Shown: positions 8,460-19,485 of the stretch, piece after piece
How positions within the stretch are numbered: the stretch's first letter is position 1
How the letters are laid out: each line of letters starts with the position of its first letter
Origin: Methylicorpusculum sp.
GTDB taxonomy: Bacteria > Pseudomonadota > Gammaproteobacteria > Methylococcales > Methylomonadaceae
DNA: 64,000 bases
Direction of reading: 5' to 3'
Assembly: GCF_030651835.1 (NCBI RefSeq)
Contig: NZ_JAUSBX010000011.1
Coordinates: 62,001 to 126,000 of the forward strand
Notes under the pieces: generated by a model
Told to the model about the DNA's origin: nothing
The model's input: the letters and a program-made list of their open reading frames with translations, nothing else
Database searches by the model: none
Program-made: the position numbers and the translations under genes

Positions 8460-9902
8460 TTATAAGGTACGCTTTCTCTGGCTAGATGAAGCAACATTCA
8501 TTGCTTCACGGTATTTGGCAATCGTCCTTCTTGCGACATTGATGCCTTTTTCTTGTAATAAGTCGGCTATTTTACTATCACTGAGCGGTTTTGCTTGATT
8601 TTCATTATCCACAAGCTCTTTAATGAGCGCTCTAATCGCTGTGGAGGAACACTCCCCCCCTCCGGTGGTGGAAACATGACTGGAAAAAAAGTACTTGAAT
8701 TCAACGATACCATTGGGGGTATGCATGTACTTTTGCGTCGTAACCCGCGAAATGGTTGACTCATGAAGCTCCAATTCTTCAGCAACATCCCTAAGCACCA
8801 TCGGCCTCATAGAAATTGAACCATGCTCAAGAAAATCCTGCTGTTTATCAACAATACAGCGCGCCACTCTCAACAGTGTTTCATTCCGACTGGTTAAGCT
8901 TTTAATAAACCATCGCGCCTCCTGCAAATGATCTTTCATACGGCTATTGTCGACGCTGTTGTCGGCCCTTTTTATCATGCCGGAATAAAAAGGATTAACC
9001 CGCAATTTAGGCGCAATTTCAGGATTCAGATTGACTGTCCAGACTCCGCCCACCTTAACCACGTATACATCGGGAATAATGTATTCGGAATCACCTTCAC
9101 TTATTTGCGCACCCGGTCTTGGGTCCAAGGTTCGGATCAGCGCGATAACACCCGCCAAATGCTGCTCGCTGACACCTAAACGCCGCAGCAGCTTTACCCT
9201 ATCATGCGTTGCCAGCAAATCCAAATAGCGCGTTACCAGGACCAAAGCCTCTGCCTTGTATTGCGTATCATCAGGCAGCTGTAACAATTGCAAGCGCAGA
9301 CAATCCTGCAAATCAGCGGCAATGACGCCAGGTGGATCAAAATTTTGCAGCCGGTGCAATACGGCTTTTACCTCATCAAACTCCAACTCATCCAACTGGG
9401 CCTGTAAACCCTGAAAAATATCATCAATTGAACTGATGAGGTAGCCATCTGCATTGACCGAATCGATGATCGTGGTGGCAATAGCTCGATCTCTATCTGA
9501 AAACGGCGTCAGTTCCAGTTGCCAGAGCAAATGATCCTGCAAAGAAACCGACTTGCTGCGTTGACTTTCAAATTCAACGTTCTCGGAAGAACTGCTGTTG
9601 GATGTTTGCGAGTTATCAAAAACATCTTCCCAGTTCGAGTCAGTGGGCAACTCATCGGGAATATCGGTTTGGGAACCTTCCGCAGTTATTTCATCATATT
9701 TTTCGGTTTTTTTCTCTAACTGGCTGTCATTGATGTCCAGAGGATGATCTTCCTCAACTTCAAGCATCATGTTTGATTCTAGCGCTTGTTGAATTTCCTG
9801 TTGTAAATCCAGAGTGGAAAGTTGCAGAAGCTTGATGGCTTGTTGCAGCTGAGGGGTCATCGTCAGCTGCTGACCCAATCGAATTTGTAGAGACTGTTTC
9901 AT
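8460..9902 (-). CDS. rpoN: RNA polymerase sigma-54 factor RpoN
   Basis: A 480-residue sigma-54. Region I is Gln/Leu-rich (LGQQLTMTPQLQQAIKLLQL). An acidic region II follows at about 50-115. The core-binding region covers about 120-320. The helix-turn-helix LELHESTISRVTTQKYMHTP is near 375-400, and the RpoN box ARRTIAKYREAM is close to the C-terminus. It recognises -24/-12 promoters and needs AAA+ activators; one such activator (50091-51497) and a candidate -24/-12 promoter (51875-51889) are in this window. Its neighbours are lptB upstream and hpf downstream. Confidence 0.96.
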   Translation of the reverse strand: MKQSLQIRLGQQLTMTPQLQQAIKLLQLSTLDLQQEIQQALESNMMLEVEEDHPLDINDSQLEKKTEKYDEITAEGSQTDIPDELPTDSNWEDVFDNSQTSNSSSSENVEFESQRSKSVSLQDHLLWQLELTPFSDRDRAIATTIIDSVNADGYLISSIDDIFQGLQAQLDELEFDEVKAVLHRLQNFDPPGVIAADLQDCLRLQLLQLPDDTQYKAEALVLVTRYLDLLATHDRVKLLRRLGVSEQHLAGVIALIRTLDPRPGAQISEGDSEYIIPDVYVVKVGGVWTVNLNPEIAPKLRVNPFYSGMIKRADNSVDNSRMKDHLQEARWFIKSLTSRNETLLRVARCIVDKQQDFLEHGSISMRPMVLRDVAEELELHESTISRVTTQKYMHTPNGIVEFKYFFSSHVSTTGGGECSSTAIRALIKELVDNENQAKPLSDSKIADLLQEKGINVARRTIAKYREAMNVASSSQRKRTL

Positions 9903-10090
9903 GAGCTAATTGCCGTTAAATAAAGTATGACTTGTGTGTCGTGAGTTGTATAACGTCCAAAACTAAACCGTATTGATGCCTGTCTTTAGTATTTAGTAAG
10001 TGGAAACATAGCCAGGCTTTCTCCTGTTTCATTATCCTCCATAGACCGAAACAGTGTGCGCCAATAGCAAAAGCCAACTGAATCACGTTC

Positions 10091-10816
10091 CTAAAGGCTA
10101 AAGTTTTCACCCAGATAGACCTTGCGAACTTCCGCATTATTTACAATAGCTTTTGCATCACCCTCGGCGATAACCTTGCCATCATTCAAAATATAGGCGC
10201 GGTCACATATTCCCAGAGTTTCTCTGACATTATGTTCAGTAATCACGACCCCTATTCCCCGTTCTTTAAGATGTACGATAATCTGTTTGATATCTTCTAC
10301 AGAAATGGGATCCACCCCGGCAAAAGGCTCATCAAGCAAAATAAACTGGGGTTCCGTCGCTAATGCTCGAGCTATTTCTACTCGCCTGCGTTCACCACCC
10401 GATAGTCCCAGAGCAATCTGGTGACGCAAATGCTCGACATGAAATTCCTGCAACAACTCCTCTATGGTCAGTTCTATCTGGCCGTTACTTAAGTCGCCTC
10501 GAATCTGGAGGACTGCACGCAAATTGTCGGCAACGCTTAATTTACGGAACACCGATGGCTCCTGAGGCAAATAACCCAAACCCATCTGTGCTCTGACGTG
10601 CATGGGAAAATGGGTAATCACTTGATCATTCAGTGTTATTTCACCGGCATCGGCTTTTATCAAGCCAACCAGCATGTAAAAACTGGTCGTTTTACCGGCC
10701 CCATTAGGACCCAGCAAGCCCACGATCTCGCCCGTATTCACATCGAGCGTGACACCGTTAACGACATTTCGTTTATTGTAGTTTTTAATCAGCGCAGTTG
10801 CCGCGAGTTTCGTCAT
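10091..10816 (-). CDS. lptB: LPS export ABC transporter ATPase LptB
   Basis: A 241-residue ABC ATPase, the usual LptB length. Walker [10 protein letters not shown] is near residues 36-44, the signature is [15 protein letters not shown], Walker B is [14 protein letters not shown], and the switch His is in [10 protein letters not shown]. It powers LptFG extraction of lipopolysaccharide from the inner membrane. The stop of lptA lies 5 bp upstream, and rpoN follows after about 190 bp. lptFG are not in this window, as is usual. Confidence 0.96.
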   Translation of the reverse strand: MTKLAATALIKNYNKRNVVNGVTLDVNTGEIVGLLGPNGAGKTTSFYMLVGLIKADAGEITLNDQVITHFPMHVRAQMGLGYLPQEPSVFRKLSVADNLRAVLQIRGDLSNGQIELTIEELLQEFHVEHLRHQIALGLSGGERRRVEIARALATEPQFILLDEPFAGVDPISVEDIKQIIVHLKERGIGVVITEHNVRETLGICDRAYILNDGKVIAEGDAKAIVNNAEVRKVYLGENFSL

Positions 10817-10821
10817 GTTTT

Positions 10822-11328
10822 TTATTGTCCTTTCGGTTTCAAGATGACTCGCACACGTTTCGAATCAGACGATTGCTCACCGGCTTTGACAATAGCATTT
10901 TTACTGTCATAGCGGATTATGTCACTGGCATAGGTATTTCCATCCTGCCAGACAACCGCTTCGTTTATCAAAATCAACAACGATTGCTCCGGGTAATATT
11001 CTCCGGTTAACGCCTTACCCGTTATTTCGCCGCCATTATCGGGCTGCTGTTTGAATCGAGCAGGATTTCCGGTTGCAACCAGTTTATCGACATTCCCGTT
11101 CTTAAAGTAAACCACCAATTTATCTGATTTAACCTCAAGACTGCCTTGAGTCGAAATGACATTACCCGTGTAGGTGCTGATTTCGGTGTTATTGTCATAG
11201 CTTGCGGCATTTGAATCGATATAAACCGGCTGCTCTGCATCACTTTTCAGTGAGTAACCGATCGGACTGTAAATCGCCATTGCGATCCAAATGCCCCAAA
11301 ATAACCCTTTATTTTTTCTTAAATTCAT
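10822..11328 (-). CDS. lptA: LPS transport periplasmic bridge protein LptA
   Basis: A 168-residue OstA-fold protein. The start is the ATG at 11328 ([17 protein letters not shown]...), preceded by GAGGGA; it overlaps the lptC 3' end by 20 bp. A longer upstream frame lies inside lptC and is rejected. A signal peptide covers about residues 1-28. The beta-jellyroll repeats are visible as [33 protein letters not shown] and [16 protein letters not shown]. It forms the periplasmic oligomeric bridge between LptC and LptD. It is in the kdsD-kdsC-lptC-lptA-lptB operon. Confidence 0.92.
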   Translation of the reverse strand: MNLRKNKGLFWGIWIAMAIYSPIGYSLKSDAEQPVYIDSNAASYDNNTEISTYTGNVISTQGSLEVKSDKLVVYFKNGNVDKLVATGNPARFKQQPDNGGEITGKALTGEYYPEQSLLILINEAVVWQDGNTYASDIIRYDSKNAIVKAGEQSSDSKRVRVILKPKGQ

Positions 11329-11881
11329 ACTTCCCTCGCACCTTTGCAAACAATTTGACACGAATGGGGTCGCCATAATTGAGCTGCATTCCGACACCTT
11401 CTGTTCTATTGGGCGGACTGAGTAATTCAGCCCACTCATCTGTTTCTGCATAGCTTTCTTCAGGCTTGACTCGTAAATTGGAGCTGTTAATTTTCATTGG
11501 CCTGCCCCCTTGAGCGCCCTCTCTCTTAACAACGGCTTTACCATTTAGAAAAATCAGCTTCCCATCACCGGACACTTTGGCCGTCTCAGACTCAATGACC
11601 CATGGCGGAGTCGTTTTGTTTATCAACGTCATTACCGGTTTTGTTAAATGGATAGTGCCATCGTCGCTATAATGCTTCATCTCGTCAGCTATTAATTTAT
11701 TTTTTAATTGACCGTTAGTGCCCATTTCCCATTTGGTATAGCCGTTGCTAAAATAATCCGGACTGTGAACGCCTGCCCCGGACAATAGGCTTGCTTGCTC
11801 GGTTTCATTGAGCAATAACAGCCACCAACTGATTAATGCAAAAGCGGCTGCATAAACATAGATCTTATAGTTTCCAGACAT
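11309..11881 (-). CDS. lptC: LPS export protein LptC
   Basis: A 190-residue bitopic inner-membrane protein. One N-terminal membrane helix (about 6-23, IYVYAAAFALISWWLLLL) is followed by a periplasmic OstA-like beta domain (GTIHLTKPVMTLI, WVIESETAKVSGDGKLIFLNG, INSSNLRVKPEESYAETDEW). It docks LptA to the LptBFG transporter. Its start lies 3 bp after the kdsC stop, and its 3' end overlaps lptA. Length and order match the usual operon. Confidence 0.92.
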   Translation of the reverse strand: MSGNYKIYVYAAAFALISWWLLLLNETEQASLLSGAGVHSPDYFSNGYTKWEMGTNGQLKNKLIADEMKHYSDDGTIHLTKPVMTLINKTTPPWVIESETAKVSGDGKLIFLNGKAVVKREGAQGGRPMKINSSNLRVKPEESYAETDEWAELLSPPNRTEGVGMQLNYGDPIRVKLFAKVRGKYEFKKK

Positions 11882-11884
11882 GAT

Positions 11885-12427
11885 TTAAAGATACGGTTGG
11901 AGCGCCAAATCAAAAGTGCCTTGAGCCAACATGATCAGATCACACACTTCCCTTACCGCGCCTTGCCCGCCCTGCATACTGGTGCACCAATCTGCGCGCT
12001 GTTTCACTGCAAAATGCGCATCCTGAACTGCGACAGCCAATCCGGCGCGCAGCATGACTGGCAAATCCAGTACATCATCTCCGACATGAGCCGTTTGTTC
12101 CGGTTCGATATTAAGTGCCTGCAACATTTCCTGAAAAGCGGCGAGCTTATGCTCATGCCCCTGGTAGACAAATTGAATGCCCAGACTTCTCATGCGCAGT
12201 TCTACGGAATTTGATTTACGTCCTGAAATGACGGCTACTTCCACACCTGATTGCCTTAAAAGTTTAATGCCGTGACCGTCCCGCGCATGAAAACATTTAT
12301 ACTCTTTGCCAAAATTATCAAAAAAAAGTCGGCCATCAGTCAGCACGCCATCCACATCCAAGATAAGTAACTTTAATTTTTTTGCCTTGTCCACTATCGC
12401 TGGATCAATCGAATTTATATCCATCAT
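11885..12427 (-). CDS. kdsC: 3-deoxy-D-manno-octulosonate 8-phosphate phosphatase KdsC
   Basis: A 180-residue HAD-superfamily phosphatase. Motif I is LDVDGVLTDG (about 22-31), motif II is VISGRKS, and motif IV is GDDVLDLPVM. It hydrolyses Kdo-8-phosphate to Kdo in the cytoplasm for the LPS inner core. The kdsD stop overlaps its tandem ATGATG start, so translation is coupled. KdsC tetramers are cap-less HADs, consistent with this short length. Confidence 0.95.
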   Translation of the reverse strand: MMDINSIDPAIVDKAKKLKLLILDVDGVLTDGRLFFDNFGKEYKCFHARDGHGIKLLRQSGVEVAVISGRKSNSVELRMRSLGIQFVYQGHEHKLAAFQEMLQALNIEPEQTAHVGDDVLDLPVMLRAGLAVAVQDAHFAVKQRADWCTSMQGGQGAVREVCDLIMLAQGTFDLALQPYL

Positions 12428-13401
12428 ACGATCCCTGCATGAATCAGGTCATGCATATTTAGAGCGCCTATTGCGCAACGTTTATCATCAACAACAATCA
12501 GCCCGTTTATTTTTTTGGACTCCATGATCTGCATGGCTTCAGCCGCCAAACGATCTGAACCGATCACAGCACATTGCCGGGTCATGACCTGACCGATAAG
12601 CGTAGTATTAAGATCAATATTCTTCTCCAGCATTCTTCGCAAATCGCCATCAGTAAACACACCTGCCACTTTTTGGTGGTCATCGACAACAACGGTCATC
12701 CCTAATTTTTTGTTGGTCATCTCAATCAATGCCACTTTTACCAATGCGCTTTCACTAACTATAGGCATATCTGCGCCCGTATGCATCAGATCACTGACCA
12801 AAATCAGCAAGCGCTTGCCCAAGCTACCGCCCGGATGAGACATTGCAAAATCATCACGGGTAAAACCTCGCGCCTCAAGCAGGGCAACAGCCAGTGCATC
12901 ACCCATTACCAACGCCGCAGTAGTACTGGAAGTAGGCGCCAAACCCAATGAGCAGGCTTCCTTGGCCACACTGACATTAATATGCCGGGAGGCAAACCTG
13001 GCCAGTGTCGAGTCAGGATTCCCGGTCATCGCTATCAGAGGCACGCCAATGCGTTTGATTAAAGGCAATATTGTCAACACTTCGCCGGTTTCTCCCGAAT
13101 TTGACAAAGCCAGCACGACATCCTGACGGGTAATCATCCCCAGATCGCCATGACTGGCCTCTCCGGGATGCACAAAAAAAGCGGGCGTCCCGGTACTTGC
13201 CAAAGTCGCGGCAATTTTACCGCCGATATGACCTGATTTACCCATGCCGGTAACAACCACCCTCCCACGGCAGTCAAACATCAACCGGCACGCCGCTTCA
13301 AAATCTTCGTCGATGCGCTCCGATAGTGCGGCTATAGCAGCCAGCTCGATATCTATGACTGTTTTTGCCCGCTCTCTCAATTCTAATCCATTGATTTTCA
13401 T
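12424..13401 (-). CDS. kdsD: D-arabinose 5-phosphate isomerase KdsD
   Basis: A 325-residue protein from the ATG at 13401 (MKINGLELRERAKTVIDIE), the usual length; an upstream in-frame extension to 13479 is hydrophobic and unlike the family. The SIS domain (about 35-180) has GMGKSGHIGGKIAATLASTGTPAFFVHP. Two CBS domains (about 205-325) follow, including VFTDGDLRR. It converts ribulose-5-phosphate to arabinose-5-phosphate, the first step of Kdo synthesis. It heads the minus-strand kds-lpt operon and diverges from mlaF. Confidence 0.94.
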   Translation of the reverse strand: MKINGLELRERAKTVIDIELAAIAALSERIDEDFEAACRLMFDCRGRVVVTGMGKSGHIGGKIAATLASTGTPAFFVHPGEASHGDLGMITRQDVVLALSNSGETGEVLTILPLIKRIGVPLIAMTGNPDSTLARFASRHINVSVAKEACSLGLAPTSSTTAALVMGDALAVALLEARGFTRDDFAMSHPGGSLGKRLLILVSDLMHTGADMPIVSESALVKVALIEMTNKKLGMTVVVDDHQKVAGVFTDGDLRRMLEKNIDLNTTLIGQVMTRQCAVIGSDRLAAEAMQIMESKKINGLIVVDDKRCAIGALNMHDLIHAGIV

Positions 13402-13601
13402 TCTAAGCAAACCCAATAATAGAAACCACACTCGCCTGCCCCTGTTTTTGAGCGCTCGCTGCATGCTTCCCTGAGCCAAAATCCGGTTTTCTTTTAGCCA
13501 TGATTATCACACTTCAACAGTAAGAATTCATTCTTATGGTTCGAAAATTGCTAATTATGGCACGAATTAATGACCATTGTCGTCCGAGATAGAGACGTTT
13601 G

Positions 13602-13634
13602 TTGACTTATTTAGTCCAGGTCAGACAAAATAGA
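13602..13634 (+). promoter_or_regulatory. Weak candidate promoter for the mla-murA-his block
   Basis: TTGACT at 13602-13607 is followed after 17 bp by the A/T-rich ACAAAAT, about 40 bp before the mlaF ATG. The -35 is good and the -10 poor. It lies in the 267-bp divergent gap between kdsD and mlaF. Confidence 0.25.
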
Positions 13635-13668
13635 CCGTTTATTTCTTAGCATTATTGAAGCTTACGCA

Positions 13669-14613
13669 ATGGATGAGGACGATAGTATCATCAGCACGAG
13701 TTTAGTATCCGTTCGTAATTTGTCATTTCGTCGCGGCAATCGTGTCATATTTGACAACCTGTCGCTGGACATTCAACGCGGCAAAATCACGGCCATCATG
13801 GGACCCAGCGGTACCGGAAAAACCACCCTGCTAAAGCTGATAGGCGGGCAATTATGCCCCGATCAAGGCACAGTTACGGTGGACGGGATAGATGTGCACA
13901 AATTAAAACGTAAAGATCTGTTTGAGTTACGCAAGCGTATGGGCATGCTGTTCCAAAGTGGTGCACTGCTAACCGATATCAATGTGTACGATAACGTCGC
14001 CTTTCCTATCAGGGAACACAGTCATTTGACCGAACCCATGATTCGCACCCTGGTATTGATGAAACTCCAGGCTGTAGGTTTGAGAGGCGCCGCCAAATTG
14101 ATGCCCAGCGAACTATCCGGAGGCATGGCTAGGCGGGTGGCACTGGCGCGAGCTATTGCCCTGGATCCGATGATGATCATGTATGACGAGCCCTTTACCG
14201 GCCAGGACCCCATTTCAATGGGCGCGCTTATCCATTTGATCAAATCTTTAAACACTACTCTGGGATTGACGAGCATCATTGTTTCTCATGACGTACAGGA
14301 AACATCATTGATATCCGACTACATCTATGTCATTTCCGACGGCAAAGTGGCGGTTCAAGGGACGCCTGCAGAAATTGAGGCATCCGATTCTCCCTGGGTT
14401 CAGCAATTTATGAAAGGCGAGCCTGATGGCCCTGTGCACTTTCATTATCCAGCCAGTGATTATGTAAAAGACTTATTTTATTCACCCGAAAAGCCTTTAA
14501 AAAGGCCATCAAAACCAAGAGGCCCAAGTTTTTTTGGCAAAAAAAGCAGCCCAAGCCCTAAAACTGCCGAATCTAAAAAAAGCAGCCGGTCGCGATACCA
14601 TAGCCAGGATTAG
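13669..14613 (+). CDS. mlaF: Phospholipid-transport ABC ATPase MlaF
   Basis: A 314-residue ATPase of the Mla outer-membrane lipid-asymmetry system. Walker A is GPSGTGKTT (about 44-52), the signature is LSGGMARRVALARAIA, and Walker B is MIMYDEPFTGQDP. After the conserved part (to about residue 265) there is a basic Lys/Ser/Pro-rich tail of roughly 45 residues (PSKPRGPSFFGKKSS). E. coli MlaF stops near residue 269, so this tail is extra. It is the first gene of mlaFEDB-murA-hisGDC, 1 bp before mlaE. Confidence 0.94.
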   Translation: MDEDDSIISTSLVSVRNLSFRRGNRVIFDNLSLDIQRGKITAIMGPSGTGKTTLLKLIGGQLCPDQGTVTVDGIDVHKLKRKDLFELRKRMGMLFQSGALLTDINVYDNVAFPIREHSHLTEPMIRTLVLMKLQAVGLRGAAKLMPSELSGGMARRVALARAIALDPMMIMYDEPFTGQDPISMGALIHLIKSLNTTLGLTSIIVSHDVQETSLISDYIYVISDGKVAVQGTPAEIEASDSPWVQQFMKGEPDGPVHFHYPASDYVKDLFYSPEKPLKRPSKPRGPSFFGKKSSPSPKTAESKKSSRSRYHSQD

Positions 14614-14614
14614 C

Positions 14615-15397
14615 ATGATGGATTTTTTGACACAATTAGGAAAAACGACGCGTGCTGCCTTTAACAAACTCGGACGGGCCACCTTCTTTTTAATTCATAC
14701 CCTGTTTGGCATCGGTGATGTCATCATTCGCCCCCGGTTGTTGATCAATCAAATTTATTCCGTCGGGGTTTTGACTTTTTTGATTATTACCATCTCCGGC
14801 CTGTTTGTGGGCATGGTACTGGGACTTCAAGGTTACAACATTCTTTCTGATTTTGGTTCGGAAGAAGCGTTGGGCGTTATGGTCGCCGCCTCATTGGTCA
14901 GAGAACTGGGCCCTGTTGTTTCGGGACTTTTATTTGCGGGCCGAGCCGGCTCAGCCCTGACGGCGGAAATCGGACTTATGAAAGCGACTGAGCAGCTTTC
15001 AGGCATGGAAATGATGGCAATAGACCCCATCAAACGCATCATGACCCCCCGCTTTTTGGCAGGATTTATTTCAATGCCTCTACTGGCGGCTTTGTTCAGC
15101 TCTGTCGGCATATTGGGCGGGCATTTGGTTGGCGTAGGTTTGCTGGGCGTAGATGACGGCTCTTACTGGTCACAAATGCAGGCTAATCTGGATTTTCAGG
15201 ATGACATTATCAACGGAGTGATCAAAAGTATTGTTTTCGGTTTTGTCGCAACCTGGATCGCCATATTTGAAGGGTACGACGCTATTCCTACTTCAGAAGG
15301 AGTCAGCAGGGCAACGACTCGAACCGTTGTCAATTCTGCTTTCAGCATATTAGGATTGGATTTTATATTAACGGCTCTCATGTTTGGAGATCAATAA
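14615..15397 (+). CDS. mlaE: Phospholipid-transport permease MlaE
   Basis: A 260-residue integral membrane permease. The start is the tandem ATG at 14615/14618 just after the mlaF stop. The MlaE signature is clear: ASLVRELGPVVSGLLFAGRAGSALTAEIG, then MKATEQLSGMEMMAIDP. About five membrane segments are visible. It forms the inner-membrane MlaFEDB complex that moves phospholipids between the periplasm and inner membrane. The stop is 1 bp before mlaD. Confidence 0.95.
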   Translation: MMDFLTQLGKTTRAAFNKLGRATFFLIHTLFGIGDVIIRPRLLINQIYSVGVLTFLIITISGLFVGMVLGLQGYNILSDFGSEEALGVMVAASLVRELGPVVSGLLFAGRAGSALTAEIGLMKATEQLSGMEMMAIDPIKRIMTPRFLAGFISMPLLAALFSSVGILGGHLVGVGLLGVDDGSYWSQMQANLDFQDDIINGVIKSIVFGFVATWIAIFEGYDAIPTSEGVSRATTRTVVNSAFSILGLDFILTALMFGDQ

Positions 15398-15398
15398 C

Positions 15399-15862
15399 AT
15401 GCAGCACACCCATTCCCAAGATACTCTGGTAGGACTTTTTGTCGCTGCCAGTATCACAGGTTTGTTTTTTTTGGCTATGCAAGTCAGCAACCTCAGCTCA
15501 TTTGGCTCTGAAGATACTTATAAAGTCACGGCACGATTTTCCAATTCCGGCGGATTAAAAGTCAAATCACCGGTTTCGGTGGCCGGAGTTCGCATCGGAA
15601 GGGTCAGTGCGATTTCGTTTGACAAAGAAACGTTCGAATCCATCGTGGAAATGAGCATCGAGTCCAAATATGACACCATTCCCGAAGATACGTCAGCCAC
15701 TATTTACACGGCCGGTCTGCTTGGCGAGCAATACATCAATCTTCAACCGGGAGGCTCCGATGAACGCCTTGAAAATGGCGGGCAGATTGAAATTACTCAA
15801 TCAGCCATAGTTCTGGAAGAAGTGATAGGCAAATACCTTTTCAACAAGGCAGAAGAAAAAAA

Positions 15863-15866
<4 letters not shown>
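15399..15866 (+). CDS. mlaD: Phospholipid-binding MCE-domain protein MlaD
   Basis: A 155-residue protein from the ATG at 15399, with GGAGA at 15386-15390. One N-terminal membrane helix (about 8-28, TLVGLFVAASITGLFFLAM) is followed by an MCE domain (VTARFSNSGGLKVKSPVSVAGVRIGRV ... TAGLLGEQYINLQPGG). MlaD forms a periplasmic hexameric ring that receives lipid from MlaC in E. coli. The next gene is mlaB, overlapping by 4 bp; there is no mlaC. Confidence 0.94.
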
Positions 15867-17489
<1,623 letters not shown>

Positions 17490-17499
17490 GAGATTGGAT

Positions 17500-18126
17500 A
17501 TGATTACAATAGCTGTCTCAAAAGGACGAATTTACGAAGAAGCCCTGCCTTTACTCGAAGAAGCCGGCATCAAACCCGTTGATGATCCTAAAACCAGCCG
17601 CAAACTTATCTTGCAAACCACACGTGAAGACGTTCAACTGGTCATCATACGCGCGACGGATGTTCCCACTTTTGTAGAGTACGGCGCTGCAGATATGGGT
17701 ATTGCGGGTAAAGATGTCTTACTGGAACATGGCGCAGAAAGTCTTTATGAACCTCTGGATCTTAAAATCGCCACATGCCGCCTGATGACGGCAATGCACA
17801 AAGATGCTCCGGAAATCAAGCGTCGAGTCCGAGTAGCGACCAAGTACGTTAAAACCGCCAAAAACTATTTTGCCCAGCACGGCATCCAGGCCGATATCAT
17901 AAAGCTCTATGGCTCAATGGAATTGGCACCCCTGGTCGGCCTGGCTGACTGCATTGTCGACTTGGTCGATACTGGAAATACACTAAAAGCCAATAACCTG
18001 GAACCCCGTGAATTAATCATGAATATCAGCTCCAGGCTTGTCGTCAACAAAGCGTCAATGAAAATGAAGCACCAGGCCATTCAAACGCTGATCGATCAAT
18101 TTGAAAAAACCCTTTCGCAACGGTAA
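17500..18126 (+). CDS. hisG: ATP phosphoribosyltransferase, short form HisG
   Basis: A 208-residue protein from the ATG at 17500 ([23 protein letters not shown]). It has the PRPP-binding region [17 protein letters not shown]. Length shows the short form, which lacks the C-terminal regulatory domain and needs HisZ for activity and histidine feedback. No hisZ is in this window. It catalyses the first step of histidine synthesis. It is 10 bp after murA and 6 bp before hisD. Confidence 0.95.
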   Translation: MITIAVSKGRIYEEALPLLEEAGIKPVDDPKTSRKLILQTTREDVQLVIIRATDVPTFVEYGAADMGIAGKDVLLEHGAESLYEPLDLKIATCRLMTAMHKDAPEIKRRVRVATKYVKTAKNYFAQHGIQADIIKLYGSMELAPLVGLADCIVDLVDTGNTLKANNLEPRELIMNISSRLVVNKASMKMKHQAIQTLIDQFEKTLSQR

Positions 18127-18132
18127 TTTGCA

Positions 18133-19443
18133 ATGAGCGATTTTAAAATCACCCGGCTCGATCATGCTGACGCCAATTTTAAGCAACAACTGGCAGAGCT
18201 CTTGGCGTGGGATGAAACCGACGACCTGGAAATCCATCAGCGGGTACTGGACATCATCGCAAACGTCAAAAAAAAGGGTGACTCGGCCGTCATCGAATAC
18301 ACCAATCGGTTTGATCAACGGCAGATTAGCCAGGCAGATGAACTTGTCATAACTCAAGAGCAACTTGAGCAGGCTTGGCATTCCCTTAAGCCTGAACAGG
18401 CGCAAGCACTGGAAACCGCCGCCAACCGCATCAAAGCTTATGCAGAACATCAGAAAATCGAGTCGTGGCAGTTCACCGAAGCCGACGGCACTATTTTAGG
18501 GCAGAAAATCACCCCGTTAGACCGTGTAGGTCTTTATGTACCCGGCGGTAAAGCCGCTTATCCCTCGTCGGTTTTGATGAATGCGATACCGGCTAAAGTG
18601 GCCGGCGTTTCCGAATTGATCATGGTCGTCCCCTGTCCCAAAGATGAAATAAATTCATGGGTGCTGGCGGCCGCGTTTCTTGCCGGTGTCGATAAAGTAT
18701 TTACCATCGGGGGCGCACAGGCAGTTGCTGCACTTGCCTACGGAACTGAATCGATCCCGGCTGTTGCGAAAATTGTCGGCCCCGGCAACATCTATGTCGC
18801 CACGGCAAAAAAACTGGTATTTGGCCAAGTGGGCATCGACATGATCGCCGGTCCTTCCGAAATTCTGATCATTTGTGACGGCAAAACTGATCCGGACTGG
18901 ATTGCAATGGATTTATTTTCTCAAGCGGAACATGACGAAAATGCCCAGTCAATTTTGATTTCCGATGATGCCGATTACCTGAATCAGGTTGAACAAAGCA
19001 TCCATAAATTACTGCCCGAAATGGAACGTGCCGAGGTCATTAAAACCTCTCTGAGCAACAGAGGCGCGTTTATCAAAGTCAATTCGCTGGATGAAGCCGC
19101 AAATGTCGCCAACACCATTGCTCCGGAGCACTTGGAATTATCGGTCGCAGACCCGGCTGACTTATGTGCAAAAATCCGTCACGCCGGCGCCATTTTTATG
19201 GGCAGGCACACGGCCGAGGCATTAGGCGATTATTGCGCAGGACCCAATCATGTATTGCCCACCTCAGGTACTGCGCGTTTTTCATCGCCCTTGGGTGTCT
19301 ATGATTTCCAAAAGCGAACCAGCTTGATTAACTGCTCCGAGTCAGGTGCGCATGAACTCGGCAAAACCGCCTCCGTTCTCGCCCGGGGAGAAAGCCTGAC
19401 CGCCCATGCCCGCTCAGCGGAATTCAGAATTAAATCATCGTAA
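18133..19443 (+). CDS. hisD: Histidinol dehydrogenase HisD
   Basis: A 436-residue enzyme of normal length. Visible motifs are [39 protein letters not shown], the Zn/substrate region [11 protein letters not shown] and [12 protein letters not shown], and [19 protein letters not shown]. It oxidises L-histidinol to histidine with two NAD+. It lies between hisG (6 bp) and hisC (42 bp) in a partial his operon fused to murA. Confidence 0.96.
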   Translation: MSDFKITRLDHADANFKQQLAELLAWDETDDLEIHQRVLDIIANVKKKGDSAVIEYTNRFDQRQISQADELVITQEQLEQAWHSLKPEQAQALETAANRIKAYAEHQKIESWQFTEADGTILGQKITPLDRVGLYVPGGKAAYPSSVLMNAIPAKVAGVSELIMVVPCPKDEINSWVLAAAFLAGVDKVFTIGGAQAVAALAYGTESIPAVAKIVGPGNIYVATAKKLVFGQVGIDMIAGPSEILIICDGKTDPDWIAMDLFSQAEHDENAQSILISDDADYLNQVEQSIHKLLPEMERAEVIKTSLSNRGAFIKVNSLDEAANVANTIAPEHLELSVADPADLCAKIRHAGAIFMGRHTAEALGDYCAGPNHVLPTSGTARFSSPLGVYDFQKRTSLINCSESGAHELGKTASVLARGESLTAHARSAEFRIKSS

Positions 19444-19485
19444 CGATCGCGTTCACGCCTTCGCCTTAAACCATGTCATTCTTTT

